The notes: generated from the sequence alone by a model not told the origin. DNA of 36,031 bases from Lachnospiraceae bacterium (GCA_029226225.1 JAQXXU010000112.1:1-36031); one strand, 5' to 3'; positions 22,853-31,332 are shown, counted from the stretch's first letter. Numbers and translations are program-made.

Positions 22853-24160
22853 TCATTCTTTAGAAAGTCCTCTTAAATGGTTTATCAGCTGCTGTGCCGA
22901 ACGGCCTGACATTCCATTGTGCCTTAACTCCCAGATATTTGCTTCTTTTTCAAGCTCCTCATCACTCATAGGAATCTGGCTTCTGTGTGCCAGTTCTTTC
23001 ACTATCGTAAAGAACTCCTTCTGATTCGGCTTTGAGTAGTTTATCTGACAACCGAAACGATTCACAAGTGAAAGCTTTTCTTCCACAGTATCGCTCCTGT
23101 GAATTCCTGCGCTGCTTTCCATATCATCCCTGTCGGCCCAGTCTTCTTTTATCAGATGGCGTCTGTTACTTGTCGCGTAGATAAGCACATTATCCGGTCT
23201 GGTCTCTACTCCGCCCTCGATCACAGCCTTCAGGTATTTGTACTCTATCTCGAAATTTTCAAATGACAGATCATCCATATATATGATAAAGCGGTAATTG
23301 CGGTTCTTTATCATGGATATAACTGTGCTTATATCCTTCATCTGATGCTTGTAGATCTCTATCATCCTAAGTCCCCTGTCATAGTATTCGTTTACTATGG
23401 CCTTTATACTCGTGGACTTTCCTGTTCCTGAATCGCCATATAAAAGGCAGTTGTTTGCGCCGCGTCCCTCTACGAAAGCCTCTGTGTTTTCTACCAGCTG
23501 CTTTTTCTGTTCCTCATATCCTACCAGGTCTGATAAATGAACCACTTCCATGTTATTGATCGGGTGGAAAACCACCTTGTCATCAGTGTCAGAGATCCTG
23601 AATGCTTTGTTCAGTCCGAACATTCCGACTCCGTATGCCTTATAGAAATCAGTCATCAGGTCAAAAAATTCGTTCTCGTCTTTGGCAGCTGCAAGCTTTT
23701 CACTTAACGCTCTTACCTTTGCCGATACAGCGTGGTTATACATCAGATCTTTTTTTACGACAGCCTTATAATGCGTGAGCACCGTGAATACATTTATTCC
23801 CAGTGCCTTCTCTATCGGCCCGAAATCAAAATGAAACAGGTTCATCGCTGCCCTGAAGTCGTTTTTCGCAAATTCATTTACTGAGCCATCATTAGCGCCT
23901 ACCTTCTCACAGGTGATCGAGAATGGATTCTCGTCTGTGATAAGGAGGAATGTCAGGTAGTTCTGCCACAGGTTCCCGTCGAAACCGTAATCCGTAGCAA
24001 GTGCCAGAAGTCTGTGAACCTGCTCATATATCTCTCTTGTAAGCTGTGCGTCTGAAGCATTTCCCTCGTCAAACTGTCTGAAGATGTCTCCAAGTCTGTA
24101 GAGAATACTGTCCTCCGGGATATTACCGTATGATATGAATTTTGCGATTTCTCTATACAT
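22853..24160 (-). CDS. DUF815-family AAA ATPase
   Basis: A 435-residue cytosolic ATPase. An all-helical N-terminal half (about 1-195) precedes the AAA core. Walker A GDSGTGKST is at 242-250, Walker B FIIYMDDLSFE at about 291-301, sensor-1 Asn in LIYATSNRRHL, and a C-terminal helical lid ending GMSGRSAQQLINHLRG. This matches the DUF815 family, whose cellular role is not established. The ATG lies within the last codons of the PrsW-like gene (8-base overlap), so the two are coupled. Pairing an intramembrane protease with an AAA ATPase suggests a joint role in membrane protein handling, which is inference. Confidence 0.9.
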   Translation of the reverse strand: MYREIAKFISYGNIPEDSILYRLGDIFRQFDEGNASDAQLTREIYEQVHRLLALATDYGFDGNLWQNYLTFLLITDENPFSITCEKVGANDGSVNEFAKNDFRAAMNLFHFDFGPIEKALGINVFTVLTHYKAVVKKDLMYNHAVSAKVRALSEKLAAAKDENEFFDLMTDFYKAYGVGMFGLNKAFRISDTDDKVVFHPINNMEVVHLSDLVGYEEQKKQLVENTEAFVEGRGANNCLLYGDSGTGKSTSIKAIVNEYYDRGLRMIEIYKHQMKDISTVISMIKNRNYRFIIYMDDLSFENFEIEYKYLKAVIEGGVETRPDNVLIYATSNRRHLIKEDWADRDDMESSAGIHRSDTVEEKLSLVNRFGCQINYSKPNQKEFFTIVKELAHRSQIPMSDEELEKEANIWELRHNGMSGRSAQQLINHLRGLSKE

Positions 24161-25544
24161 CTGCCTTCACCTTTCCTGCTTCTCTGATCCCGCGATGCAG
24201 GAACAGATTTAATACCATAAAAGCTACCACCATAAGAAAAATATTTTTAACGGAGGCTCCGAAGAGTCCTGCATTCAAGAAGCCGGCATCCCAGCATACC
24301 TGCATCACAAATGGATATATGAATGCCAGAAGACACATCTTGATGAATTCCTGGCTTCTTATGACTCCTGTTTTTTTAATGATGACAGACAGAGCCCCAC
24401 CTATCACCGCAGTCCAGGCGATCCGTCCTCCAACTGACATGGCCGACTGGGTTATCAGATGCCACATGAAAACTCCTGGTCTCTTATCTGAAAAATATCC
24501 TGACAGTGACATGTCACACACTTCATAGAAGGCATATCCGGCTCCGAAGCAGCTTCCATAAAAAATCCCCTGAAGCATCGTCACATTAGCTCCCGTCTTT
24601 TTTATGTGATTTAGAACTATAGCAAGCAGAGCAAGCATCGAAACTGCCTCCTCTATAAGAGACTGCAGAAATACATGAATGGCGCTCTGTCCCGCAAATA
24701 TCCCATTCGTAGCCCAGGTAAAAAACAGTGACAGCAGAGCCCCCAGACCGCAGAGCAGGATGGTATCTCTCCACGGTTCTTTCTTTTCATATATCTCCAT
24801 CAGCTCATCAAAAAATAAAATGACCGCTGCCGGTGCAAGTCCGGCCCCCAGGACCATCTCAAACGGCACTGCTCCAGCTTCACCTGTCATAATGAACCAG
24901 TACCCTGTAAGTAGGAATACGATAAACAGCCACCCGTATACTTTCGTGTACTTCCACGGCTTCTGTATATTTCGGAAAAGGTCTGTTACACAGTTCCCTT
25001 CGCCTACTTCTGCACCAGAAAATTCACGCGTCTTGTCGTTTGCATCATTTGCTGCATCAGCAACCCGGCGTGCTTTTTCTCTTATCGCTTTATATGGAGC
25101 TTCTTCTCTTTCGAGATCCCTCTGGGCTTTCTTTAGTTCCTCTCTTTCCTTAACTGTCCTTTTATTTTCCGCTTCTGCAGCTGCCTCCCGTTCTCTGAAC
25201 CTCAGTTCATCCAGAACATATGATGACTTCTGCTGATTTTTTGACAGGAGCTGATCAGCTGCCAGCTCAGGAGAGCGGTCTATCAGAGCCAGAAAATCCT
25301 CCGACACCGGAAACAGTCCGTATAATTTTTTTCCTGTAAAAATGCATGTATCCGGAACCTGCTTACCTGTGAAGTATCCTATCAGTCTTGCTATAAATCG
25401 CTTTCCATAATCTGTCTTCAGAAGACTGTCATTTTTTTGAAGAAGGAGTACTGCTCTTATCTGCTCTCTGTCTCTTAGATCTATTCTCTCTGATAGGTGT
25501 CCGATCACACTCAGATCGTGGATCAGCTCTTCTCTGTCTGTCAT
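24153..25544 (-). CDS. PrsW-family intramembrane protease with long cytosolic N-terminal domain
   Basis: A 463-residue membrane protein. Residues 1-200 are cytosolic, with a strongly charged coiled coil at about 112-170 (LRFREREAAAEAENKRTVKE). Then eight or so membrane segments begin near WLFIVFLLTGYW. PrsW-type active-site motifs are seen: the EE pair at 298-299 (SLIEEAVSM), the conserved Glu in GAGYAFYE (341) and His362 in MWHLITQ. In Bacillus, PrsW cuts the anti-sigma factor RsiW, but no sigma/anti-sigma pair is in this window. The extra N-terminal domain is not part of typical PrsW (about 220 residues). GGAG lies 5 bases before the ATG. It leads the operon and its TATAAT promoter is at about 25585-25614. 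Confidence 0.87.
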   Translation of the reverse strand: MTDREELIHDLSVIGHLSERIDLRDREQIRAVLLLQKNDSLLKTDYGKRFIARLIGYFTGKQVPDTCIFTGKKLYGLFPVSEDFLALIDRSPELAADQLLSKNQQKSSYVLDELRFREREAAAEAENKRTVKEREELKKAQRDLEREEAPYKAIREKARRVADAANDANDKTREFSGAEVGEGNCVTDLFRNIQKPWKYTKVYGWLFIVFLLTGYWFIMTGEAGAVPFEMVLGAGLAPAAVILFFDELMEIYEKKEPWRDTILLCGLGALLSLFFTWATNGIFAGQSAIHVFLQSLIEEAVSMLALLAIVLNHIKKTGANVTMLQGIFYGSCFGAGYAFYEVCDMSLSGYFSDKRPGVFMWHLITQSAMSVGGRIAWTAVIGGALSVIIKKTGVIRSQEFIKMCLLAFIYPFVMQVCWDAGFLNAGLFGASVKNIFLMVVAFMVLNLFLHRGIREAGKVKADV

Positions 25545-25584
25545 ATCTGCTCCAAATCCGTTTTTCTTTATCTCAATCTATTTA

Positions 25585-25644
25585 ATTATACCGCAACTGC
25601 CGTCTCTTTGTACAGTTGAAAAATTCCCGTTTCTGTTGTAATCT
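25585..25644. promoter_or_regulatory. Divergent promoters for the PrsW operon (minus) and the YfbR gene (plus)
   Basis: Plus strand: TTGAAA (25616-25621), 17 bases, TAATCT (25639-25644), ahead of the yfbR RBS. Minus strand: TGTACA (25609-25614), 18 bases, TATAAT (25585-25590), about 40 bases before the PrsW ATG. The -35 regions sit back to back. Confidence 0.55.
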
Positions 25645-25677
25645 ATTCAGTACCGTTTTTAGATGATGGAGGTTATC

Positions 25678-26289
25678 ATGTCAGGATCGAGTACCTTTTT
25701 TGCTGCTATAGACAGAATGAAATACATCGAGAGATGGGCACTTATGCATTCAGCCCGAAGCGAATCCCTAAGTGAACATTCTCTTGAAGTCGCAGTCATA
25801 GCTCATGCTCTGTGTATCATAGGTAATACCCGCTATGGCAAACATCTGAATGCCGAAAAAGCCGCGCTCATCGGCATCTATCATGATGCTTCCGAAATAA
25901 TCACAGGGGACATGCCTACACCGGTAAAATACGCCAACGAGGATTTAAAAACTGCCTATAAATCCATGGAACACAAGGCTGAGCTTACACTCCTGGGTAA
26001 GCTTCCCAAAGATCTAAGAGAATCTTTTCGCGATATAGTCTGTGAAGAAGCTCCCGTTGGAAGTGATTCCGATGAGATCTACATGCGTCACCTTGTAAAA
26101 GCAGCCGATAAGCTGTCCGCCTTTATCAAATGCATTGAAGAAGAAAAAGCAGGAAACGGTGAATTTAAAACTGCAAAGATTTCTACTGGTGCAAAAATAA
26201 ATTCACTATGTGATGAACTTCCCGAGCTTAAAGACTTCATCAGTGAGTTTCTGCCGTCTTATGGCAGAACTCTTGATGAACTGATCTAG
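25678..26289 (+). CDS. yfbR: HD-domain 5'-deoxynucleotidase, YfbR family
   Basis: Hydrolyses deoxyribonucleoside 5'-monophosphates in the cytosol, a dNTP pool control step. The 203 residues match E. coli YfbR in size and motif order: RMKYIERWALMHSARSE, SEHSLEVAVIAHAL, YHDASEIITGDMPTPVKY (HD metal site at about 69-70) and the later LVKAADKLSAF. The ATG at 25678 is preferred because GGAGG ends 5 bases before it; two upstream ATGs (25663, 25666) would put that site in or next to the coding start. The gene faces the rep gene, with only 3 bases between the two stops and no terminator hairpin. Confidence 0.92.
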   Translation: MSGSSTFFAAIDRMKYIERWALMHSARSESLSEHSLEVAVIAHALCIIGNTRYGKHLNAEKAALIGIYHDASEIITGDMPTPVKYANEDLKTAYKSMEHKAELTLLGKLPKDLRESFRDIVCEEAPVGSDSDEIYMRHLVKAADKLSAFIKCIEEEKAGNGEFKTAKISTGAKINSLCDELPELKDFISEFLPSYGRTLDELI

Positions 26290-26292
26290 TCT

Positions 26293-27687
26293 TCAGAACG
26301 GATCAGTTTCTCCTGTTTTTATCCACTGCATGAACTTATCTCCACATTCATAGTCTTCATTTCCATCTGTAAACATATCCATCGATACTCCTCTTGTCTT
26401 CAGATACTCCTCGAATTCCATGAATTTCTCTGATCTCTTCTTCATAGCCTTGTTCCAGTAAGCTGCCGACATGGCGTTTTTCTGACTGTTTGTTTTTTCT
26501 TCTATTATCTCCTTTGCTTTTACTACTCTGTCTCCCTTTTCTTTTGATCCATCTATAACCATCTGTGGCTCATCATAATGTTCCCTTATACAGGAGATTA
26601 TCCAGCCTGTGTAATTAGTCAGAGGGCCTGTCTGTCTGTCGGCCATGTCTACAGCACGCAGAACTTCTTTCTCATCGTGAAGTGCTTCTTTCAGAAATAC
26701 TCTGATATCGGCCTCTGATAACCCGTTATGCCCTACCAGGGCCTCCATCTGCCCAGACAGATTTGTCAGTGTCATCTCCTCATACTGGTTGTTTGTTTCT
26801 TCAACCTGTTTTTTCTTTGCGCTTATCGCTTCCCTTACCTTTTCTCCCGGGTTATTCCATCTGATTATGAACTTTACTGCTACTATTTTTCCACCACGTC
26901 CGGCAGCAACCGGATCATAGTCGAACTTTACGTCACACTGTTCCGCCAGTTCTTTTTTTGCGCGTTCTAGTACTCTTCGTCTGAAGTCCCCCCACTCATT
27001 AAATGACTTCTCGTTCGCGATCTCAACTATCTTATCCCAGCTCGCTCCATTCTGTTTGGCTCGTTTTACTCTCGCTTCGTCCATATTTACTACGCCGATC
27101 ATGCATTTGAGCTCTGAAAGACCATACTCTTTTACGTAGTAATCGTCCATGTCCCCTTTCTTCAGATGCCATGCTTCTGACTTTATCAGCTCGTATATAC
27201 GAAATGAATAATCGCACTTAAACCTTAAGACGTTAGCCAGGGAATAGCTGGTATAATTACCTTTTATGTTAATAATATATGGAGCTATAACTTTATTAAA
27301 AGTAACTGTAAAGACTCCATTTTCATACCTGGCATTTGTGATCATCGCCAGTACTTCGAAGTTACCCTTATCGTCTTCTATGACCATCTGATGGCCCGTC
27401 ATTGTCTTGGCCGTGCTTATAAGTTTTTTATAGATATTTGTATCTGACTGCCGGCCAAGAAGTTTTCTTATCTCTGACGGGTAAAGTGTCGCTACCGGTG
27501 TATCTCCTTCCATCGATAGTCTCGACAATGCTATCGATGTCAGCTTATTTTCCAAAAGCGATGCCTTATATTTGGCTGTGATTATCTCACGCCCTTTATA
27601 GACTCTCTGCTGGTCTGCTTCCTGTGGCAGCTTCATGCTCCGGTCTTCACCTGTTTTATTTATCTCTTCTGCTTTTTTTTCACGCAT
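26293..27687 (-). CDS. Replication initiator protein, Rep_3/RepB family
   Basis: A 464-residue iteron-binding plasmid initiator. The two winged-helix domains span about residues 25-280: YKGREIITAKYKASLLENKL, ALSRL, LLGRQSDTNIYKKLISTAK, MITNARYENGVFTVTFN, LRFKCDYSFRIYELIKSEAW, YGLSELKCMIGV and the second-domain DFRRRVLERAKKELAEQCDV. The tail from about 300 (MEALVGHNGLSEADIRVFLK, then the charged C-terminus) is variable in the family. AGAGG 6 bases before the ATG supports the start. Directly upstream lies the iteron array it should bind, and further upstream the parA operon on the same strand. Binding of the nearest iterons (27727-27766) would also repress its own transcription. Confidence 0.92.
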   Translation of the reverse strand: MREKKAEEINKTGEDRSMKLPQEADQQRVYKGREIITAKYKASLLENKLTSIALSRLSMEGDTPVATLYPSEIRKLLGRQSDTNIYKKLISTAKTMTGHQMVIEDDKGNFEVLAMITNARYENGVFTVTFNKVIAPYIINIKGNYTSYSLANVLRFKCDYSFRIYELIKSEAWHLKKGDMDDYYVKEYGLSELKCMIGVVNMDEARVKRAKQNGASWDKIVEIANEKSFNEWGDFRRRVLERAKKELAEQCDVKFDYDPVAAGRGGKIVAVKFIIRWNNPGEKVREAISAKKKQVEETNNQYEEMTLTNLSGQMEALVGHNGLSEADIRVFLKEALHDEKEVLRAVDMADRQTGPLTNYTGWIISCIREHYDEPQMVIDGSKEKGDRVVKAKEIIEEKTNSQKNAMSAAYWNKAMKKRSEKFMEFEEYLKTRGVSMDMFTDGNEDYECGDKFMQWIKTGETDPF

Positions 27688-27726
27688 AGAATTCCTCTGG
27701 TCTCTCCCTGATCTGATCAGTAGTTT

Positions 27727-28207
27727 TGGCCATTATCTAAAGCTTTTGATGGCACATCCTACTTACACATGCTATATTTAATACTATTTCTCTTTAGATG
27801 TCAAGTACTTTCTGCCATTACTTGATTCTTTTTCATGGCATAAATTACTTGTCTTTATTCTTTAGGTTAAATTTAATTCTGGCTATTTTTACTTCTTTTT
27901 TATTCTCAGTGTCATTTTGATGGCATATTATACTGTTTCGCTGGCATTTTTTACTTATGTCATGGCATCAGATACCTTACTTATGGCAATAACTACTTTT
28001 TTGATGGCCATTTTTACTTTTTATTATCCTGCAAATCTTGTTTCTTCTTATATTTAAGTCATTCATGCCAGAATTTACCTTCTCTGATGCCATGATTTTT
28101 TTATCCTGTAAGTATTTTACGCCAGTTCTTAATTGTCTTATCGCCATAGTTTACTGTTTTATACGCCACTACTTCAGGTAATTTATGCCAGAAAAAACTC
28201 CCGGATG
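27727..28207. repeat. Iteron array / candidate origin of replication
   Basis: Five direct repeats start at exactly 21-bp steps: 27921, 27942, 27963, 27984 and 28005, consensus TGGCA-n5-TAC-yTT. All five have TAC at position 11. Matching single copies occur at 27750 and 27836. A related YGCCA series follows at 28066, 28088 and then 28120, 28142, 28164 and 28186 (22-bp steps). The whole is AT-rich and sits just upstream of the rep gene. TTATCCT at 28024 and 28101 are weak DnaA-box-like matches. No gene is present in 27688-28309. Confidence 0.85.
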
Positions 28208-28227
28208 TCGTTATTTTCCGGGAGTTT
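28192..28227 (-). terminator. Terminator of the parA-RHH operon
   Basis: A perfect 11-bp stem AAACTCCCGGA (28195-28205) with TCCGGGAGTTT (28217-28227), continuing into TTTTTT on the minus strand. It lies 83 bases after the stop of the small partition gene and just touches the last iteron, shielding the origin from transcription. Confidence 0.88.
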
Positions 28228-28309
28228 CAGCTATTTCTAAATAAACAATAATTTGTTGATGTACAGTCTTTTTGTTATTATTTCTTTAAATTCTGGCCTA
28301 TTTTACTTA

Positions 28310-28753
28310 TCAGACCATTTTCTCTAATATCTGGTTTATAAGCTCGTTTTCACTGATCTCATACTTCGCTGCTTCATTCTGAAGGTTTTTTAATGCCAGA
28401 TCTGATAAAAGAAAGCCTTTTCTATGGCTTCTTGTCTTTTTTCTGGTTGGTGTGATATATAGTAATCCATTGTTGACCGGTTCATCAACTTCATTTCCGG
28501 CCTCTTTTAAGTAGTTGATGCCAGGATTTTTTGAAGTCGTTTCTGCCATGATTTTATCAGAGGCCTGATTTTTTGCAGTTTTCGGCTGGTCATTAGTTTT
28601 TGCCAGACTTTCCGGCTTTTTTATGGCAGATTTTACTTCCTTCTCACTTTTGATGTTTGTTTCAACTGCATTATTCTTGGCTTTTTCCTCTTTTTCTTCC
28701 TCTTTTTTTATTGATTCGAAGATGTTACCAGATCGTGTATTTGTATTCTTCAT
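28310..28753 (-). CDS. Small partition protein with C-terminal ribbon-helix-helix-like domain (ParB-type partner)
   Basis: A 147-residue protein. The first 100 residues are a Lys/Glu/Asn-rich, probably disordered tail (ESIKKEEEKEEKAKNN). The C-terminal 40 or so residues, RKGFLLSDLALKNLQNEAAK then YEISENELINQILEKM, have the strand-helix-helix pattern of ribbon-helix-helix DNA-binding domains. Its ATG overlaps the parA stop (ATGA), typical of parA-parB pairs. Expected job: bind the centromere site, stimulate ParA's ATPase and repress the par promoter. Putting the DNA-binding domain at the C-terminus with a long N-terminal tail suits a ParA-contacting arm, as in ParG/omega-type proteins (inference). 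Confidence 0.75.
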   Translation of the reverse strand: MKNTNTRSGNIFESIKKEEEKEEKAKNNAVETNIKSEKEVKSAIKKPESLAKTNDQPKTAKNQASDKIMAETTSKNPGINYLKEAGNEVDEPVNNGLLYITPTRKKTRSHRKGFLLSDLALKNLQNEAAKYEISENELINQILEKMV

Positions 28754-29511
28754 TTATTTACCTCTTCTAACAGTTCTTTTATCAGGTTGGCATAATCTAT
28801 AGCTGCGTTGCAGTTTGGATATTCGTCAAATAGTCTGACCTGTCTCGACTGGGCTTCCTTTATCTGCTGGCAGGTCCTGATTGCTGTTTTAAATACCTTA
28901 AAGCCCTGTTCTTTTCCTATTTCAGGAAGCTGGTCATGGACAACGGAATCCAGTGCTGTTCTCTTATCATATACTGTAAGCAGCACTCCGTATATCTCTA
29001 GTTGCGGATTTACATCTCTGGCATCGTTTATATTGGACATGATCTGTGCCAATCCATCGATCGCAAACTTCTCCGCCTTTAGTGGAATGATAACTCCACT
29101 AGACGCAACTAATGCACTGGTCATATAAAATCCTATATTTGGAGGTGTATCTATGATAGTAAAATCATATCTGTCTTCTATAGTCTTTAATGCTTTTCTT
29201 AATAAAGAATAATTCTTTATATGAGCAGCAAATTCACCTTCGATCCCGGCAAGATTATTGTCTCCTGATACTATGTCTCCACTGTCTGTTGTCTGTATGG
29301 CTTCCTCAAGTGAGCATTCTTCGTGCAGGAAATCATATAGTGTAGCGGTATCCTCCTGTATGGCTCTGTATGTACTTGAGGTATTGCATTGTGGATCCAT
29401 ATCTATCATCAGTACTTTGTATCCGCATTCCTGCAGACCATTTGCCAGACAGAGAGCTGTTGTGGTCTTTGCTACTCCACCCTTCTGGTTTGCTATAGCT
29501 ATCGTTATCAT
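28750..29511 (-). CDS. parA: ParA partition ATPase (Soj/MinD-like)
   Basis: A 253-residue Walker-type DNA-segregation ATPase that patterns on the nucleoid to move plasmid copies apart. Deviant Walker A KGGVAKTT is at residues 10-17 (MITIAIANQKGGVAKTTTAL), A' motif MIDMDPQCNTS follows, and Walker B is FTIIDTPPNIG. Lacking an N-terminal helix-turn-helix makes it a type Ib-like short ParA, as expected with a small RHH partner. AGGAGG is present but lies 13 bases before the ATG, an unusually long gap that may lower its translation. It is driven by the perfect consensus promoter at 29600-29628. Confidence 0.95.
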   Translation of the reverse strand: MITIAIANQKGGVAKTTTALCLANGLQECGYKVLMIDMDPQCNTSSTYRAIQEDTATLYDFLHEECSLEEAIQTTDSGDIVSGDNNLAGIEGEFAAHIKNYSLLRKALKTIEDRYDFTIIDTPPNIGFYMTSALVASSGVIIPLKAEKFAIDGLAQIMSNINDARDVNPQLEIYGVLLTVYDKRTALDSVVHDQLPEIGKEQGFKVFKTAIRTCQQIKEAQSRQVRLFDEYPNCNAAIDYANLIKELLEEVNK

Positions 29512-29580
29512 TTATTCTGCTTCGCCTCCTGATTGTTTTGTATTACTTATCATCATCTGTATTTGATCATGTATGTTATA

Positions 29581-29644
29581 TCATATCAGACTGTTCAATA
29601 TTATATGTGGTTTTAAATCATATGTCAATTAGCGTTCTCATATG
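29581..29644. repeat. Four CATATGA-like boxes; candidate par operator/centromere
   Basis: TYATATG-type boxes begin at 29581, 29601, 29618 and 29638 (spacings 20, 17, 20). One covers the -10, one overlaps the -35, one lies upstream and one downstream of the parA promoter. Short direct repeats of this kind are what RHH partition proteins bind. Assignment is inference. Confidence 0.55.
29600..29628 (-). promoter_or_regulatory. Perfect sigma-70 consensus promoter of parA
   Basis: TTGACA (29623-29628), exactly 17 bases, TATAAT (29600-29605) on the minus strand, about 85 bases upstream of the parA ATG. Both boxes are perfect consensus. Confidence 0.9.
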
Positions 29645-30417
29645 ATAATTGTATAAACATACTTATTTGCTTGTGTATTTATGTTATTATATATATTTAC
29701 TTTTTTATTAGTTATTGTATTTATATTTATGTACACAATCTAATTTATTTATCATATTTTATTTTACATTAACCTTATCATACTTTATTAGTTGTTTTAC
29801 ATGTTGTCTTATTTTTCATCTAATTATTCATTGTATTCCTAGTATAATTTTTATTAGTTTTTGTCATCTACTTTATTATAGTATTTGACATAATATTAAA
29901 ATTTATATTCATCTTTTTAGTAGAATATAAATACTTACACATATCTATATACATAGTTAACATCATAATCTATAACTAACATAAATACTTCGTTACAGAC
30001 AAAATAATATACATACACTAAATTGATGTCTATAACTACAAAATATACGTAATATAAGTCTATGTAGTTATCAACGTATAACACATAAGCATGATTTACG
30101 TCAAATGCATTATTAGCATTAAATACTATAATAGATTTTGACGATGATGTCAAATATGATAACGATGCAAACATTGCCATAGTAGTCTAATACAACAATA
30201 GAATATAATATTAGCATGTAATGTTATAATTCATATACAATAAAATGGTACACATATATTAGACTTTAGTGATATATAACTATGTAACAATGTATACTAA
30301 TAATGTATTAGTATAATAATACTAACACTATATGAAATTGAACAATAAAAATGAAACCACAATATATAGAAATCCATATCCAAGAGAGCAGTAGAACGAC
30401 CGACAGAACTCCGACTC
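29645..30417. other. Very AT-rich noncoding region between parA and the TPR gene
   Basis: About 770 bases with no gene I can support. It is made mostly of ATA/TAT/TAA/ACATA words, with few G or C. The longest open frame (29935-30180, minus) is a Tyr/Val/Asn-rich low-complexity translation without an RBS. The region may serve as an unwinding or partition-associated zone or be relaxed plasmid DNA; no clear repeat phase like the iterons was found by eye. Confidence 0.6.
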
Positions 30418-30445
30418 TTGTCTGTTTTTCTAAAAGTGGTACAAT
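30418..30445 (+). promoter_or_regulatory. Candidate promoter of the TPR-AAA operon
   Basis: TTGTCT (30418-30423), 16 bases, TACAAT (30440-30445), about 38 bases before the ATG at 30484; AAGGA (30469-30473) serves as the ribosome binding site. Confidence 0.5.
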
Positions 30446-30483
30446 AGCAGGGCAGTAGTAAATCATATAAGGATGAATGAAAA

Positions 30484-31332
30484 ATGACCGAACAGGAAAA
30501 GAAAAACTTCACAGACACTCTGGAGAAAACCAGAGAACTTTTTAAAGAGGATAAACTGGATGAAGCCCAGAAGACCATATCAGCACTCATAGATACTTTT
30601 ACAGATGATCATCCTGTGAAAGAAGATGATGAATGTCTCTATTTTGATTTCAAGACAGCAATAGAAGAGAGCATATACAGAAATGAAGAAAAGCCACAGA
30701 AGAAACTGAGATTGGCAGAGGTTCCGGTATCGAATGTATATCTGATCAGTGGAAGCATCGCTATGGAACAGGAGGATTACGCGACTGCCCTTGAGCGACT
30801 GGAAGAAGCCATGGACTGGAATCCTGTAAATCCGGATATAGCATTCGAATATGCCGAGGTAGTAAAGAGAATGGGATCTTTGGACCAGTTCCTGGAACTG
30901 ACGAAAAGGATTTTTCCACATATCTATCTTGGAAAACAGCTGGCACACGCATATAGAAATGTCGCATATTATTATGAAAAGAAAAATCAGACAAAGAAAG
31001 CTATCGAATCATTTTTCTACTCATTAGTATATGAAGATAGTGATGCGGTAAAACACGAGCTTGACGTGATCGGGAAGAATCTGACGAAGGAAGAGAAGAC
31101 TATCAATATGTCAGAGTTCCCAAATGTATGTAAAAACGACGGGATACCATTCGGACCGGATAAGACAGTGGTACAGCTAGCTTATGTCACAGCACAGTAT
31201 TTTGAGAAGGAGAGTGATCCTATGAGATCATTTTACTTCTATAATATAGCTTATGAGCTGACAAAGGATCCGAAGGTTAAAGAAAAAGTAGACGAGCAGA
31301 GAAAAAAGATGGAAGAGGCAAAGACTAAATGA
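30484..31332 (+). CDS. Tetratricopeptide-repeat protein
   Basis: A 282-residue soluble, highly charged helical protein. TPR-like helical pairs are visible: LEKTRELFKEDKLDEAQKTI (about 13-32), YLISGSIAMEQEDYATALER with LEEAMDWNPVNPD (about 86-118), and AHAYRNVAYYYEKKNQTKKA with IESFFYSLVYEDS (about 158-190). A fourth pair at 233-265 includes MRSFYFYNIAYEL. No catalytic motif or signal peptide is seen. Its stop overlaps the ATG of the Lon-like AAA gene (ATGA), so the two are probably made in fixed ratio. It likely serves as an adaptor or scaffold for that ATPase (inference). Confidence 0.85.
   Translation: MTEQEKKNFTDTLEKTRELFKEDKLDEAQKTISALIDTFTDDHPVKEDDECLYFDFKTAIEESIYRNEEKPQKKLRLAEVPVSNVYLISGSIAMEQEDYATALERLEEAMDWNPVNPDIAFEYAEVVKRMGSLDQFLELTKRIFPHIYLGKQLAHAYRNVAYYYEKKNQTKKAIESFFYSLVYEDSDAVKHELDVIGKNLTKEEKTINMSEFPNVCKNDGIPFGPDKTVVQLAYVTAQYFEKESDPMRSFYFYNIAYELTKDPKVKEKVDEQRKKMEEAKTK

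Noticed and set aside
27921-28025. Evenly spaced repeats as a CRISPR array
   Set aside because: Unit is only 21 bp with no unique spacers of protospacer length and no cas genes; position beside a Rep_3 gene fits iterons.
28024-28107. DnaA boxes in the origin
   Set aside because: The TTATCCT words match only the first six bases of TTATCCACA; not strong enough to annotate as DnaA boxes.
29935-30180. 81-residue minus-strand frame in the AT-rich region
   Set aside because: Low-complexity Tyr/Val/Asn translation of AT-rich words with no RBS or promoter; stop codons are rare there only by base composition in this frame.
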